Shown: positions 63,663-64,000 of the stretch, piece by piece
How the letters are laid out: each line of letters opens with the position of its first letter
Numbering within the stretch: position 1 is the first letter of the stretch
Source of the DNA: Lactifluus volemus
Lineage: Eukaryota > Basidiomycota > Agaricomycetes > Russulales > Russulaceae
NCBI GenBank assembly: GCA_022376515.1
Contig: WTXI01000006.1
Span: 1,537,464-1,601,463, forward strand
Direction: 5' to 3'
DNA: 64,000 nt
The notes under the pieces: model-generated
Seen by the model: only the letters and a program-made list of their open reading frames with translations
The model's database searches: none
Told to the model about the DNA's origin: nothing
Translations under genes and position numbers: made by a program

Positions 63663-64000
63663 GTGTGGGGGGACGGGGGGAACTCTTGGGGCGGGTGGGG
63701 GCGGGGCACATACGACGACTCGTGCGTCGTGCGTGCGTGTAGCGGTGATTTATATCCTATCCAGTAATAGCCAGCAAGCAGCGAGCGTGGCACGCGGTTC
63801 TGGTCATGGGTGCGACTTGGGGAACACGGGAAAACCCGGAGCACGCGCCAGTCGCCCCTCTTCCTTTGAGAGGGTACTGTATGGGAATTCATCATCGAGT
63901 GCCTTGGGCACGTAGTACCCTGTTTTTTTTACCACCACAATTCATTTGGTGTATGAATGTATAAAAGGGAAGTCATGAGACAAGAAACGTTTCACGGAGA
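63663..64000. other. 3' flank of the PNUTS-like gene
   Basis: No gene was seen before the window ends. A G-rich stretch (63665-63705) and a T8 run at about 63922 are present. Confidence 0.4.

Overview
The window reads as nuclear DNA of a basidiomycete fungus, most likely an agaricomycete. The genes are close together and broken by many short introns of about 50-65 nt. They include typical fungal housekeeping genes (HEM12, CDC14, TAD2, the cap-binding large subunit, RAD16). The repeats are of kinds common in these fungi: chromodomain Ty3/gypsy, Ty1/copia, Helitron-type helicase and RecQ-like helicase remnants. No bacterial feature, CRISPR array or rRNA gene was seen.

Positions 1 to about 31200 are a transposon island with no convincing host gene. 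It holds a degenerate chromodomain gypsy element (5715-8873); three complete solo LTRs of one 243-bp family (856, 2340, 16815), each with its own perfect 5-bp target duplication; solo LTRs of 926 bp (22763) and 607 bp (18552), also with 5-bp duplications; TA-flanked Tc1/mariner-like elements (3934, 18002); a near-perfect palindromic MITE (3688); a CACTG-ended MITE (11175); a Helitron helicase remnant fused to gypsy integrase (20767-21830); a RecQ-like helicase remnant (12500); and a nearly complete copia element on the minus strand (24144-29943). Two larger elements (8960-10569 and 13631-16802) look like non-autonomous DNA transposons. They have CAG...CTG ends, dense CTTAA/TTAAG subterminal motifs, a shared internal cassette and apparently captured host gene pieces (an RGG/RD-rich tail; a RhoGEF DH-PH region with introns).

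From about 31200 to 64000 the window is gene-dense with little repeat sequence. In order: prolyl oligopeptidase (+), tRNA adenosine deaminase TAD2 (-), mitochondrial IF3 (+), a 924-residue PPR-like protein (-), nuclear cap-binding subunit 1 (+), Cdc14 phosphatase (+), uroporphyrinogen decarboxylase (-) with a partial tandem duplicate of its 3' end, a fatty-acid-amide-type amidase (-), a Tti2-like protein (-), a RAD16-type SNF2/RING helicase (-), a WW-domain protein (-), an HMG-box protein (-) and a PNUTS-like PP1 regulator (+). They act in translation, RNA processing, chromatin and cell-cycle control and haem synthesis. They are neighbours and not a pathway cluster; several pairs share short divergent promoters or converge within about 60 bp.

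Most noteworthy: the gene-capturing elements; inactivation of the young copia copy almost entirely by CpG transitions, including one that hits the reverse-transcriptase active site; two GC-AG introns; a 12-nt micro-exon inside the WW domain; paired compensating frameshifts in the PNUTS-like gene; and the HEM12 3'-end duplicate. Exon boundaries were worked out by hand from splice motifs and family knowledge, and no alignment was run.
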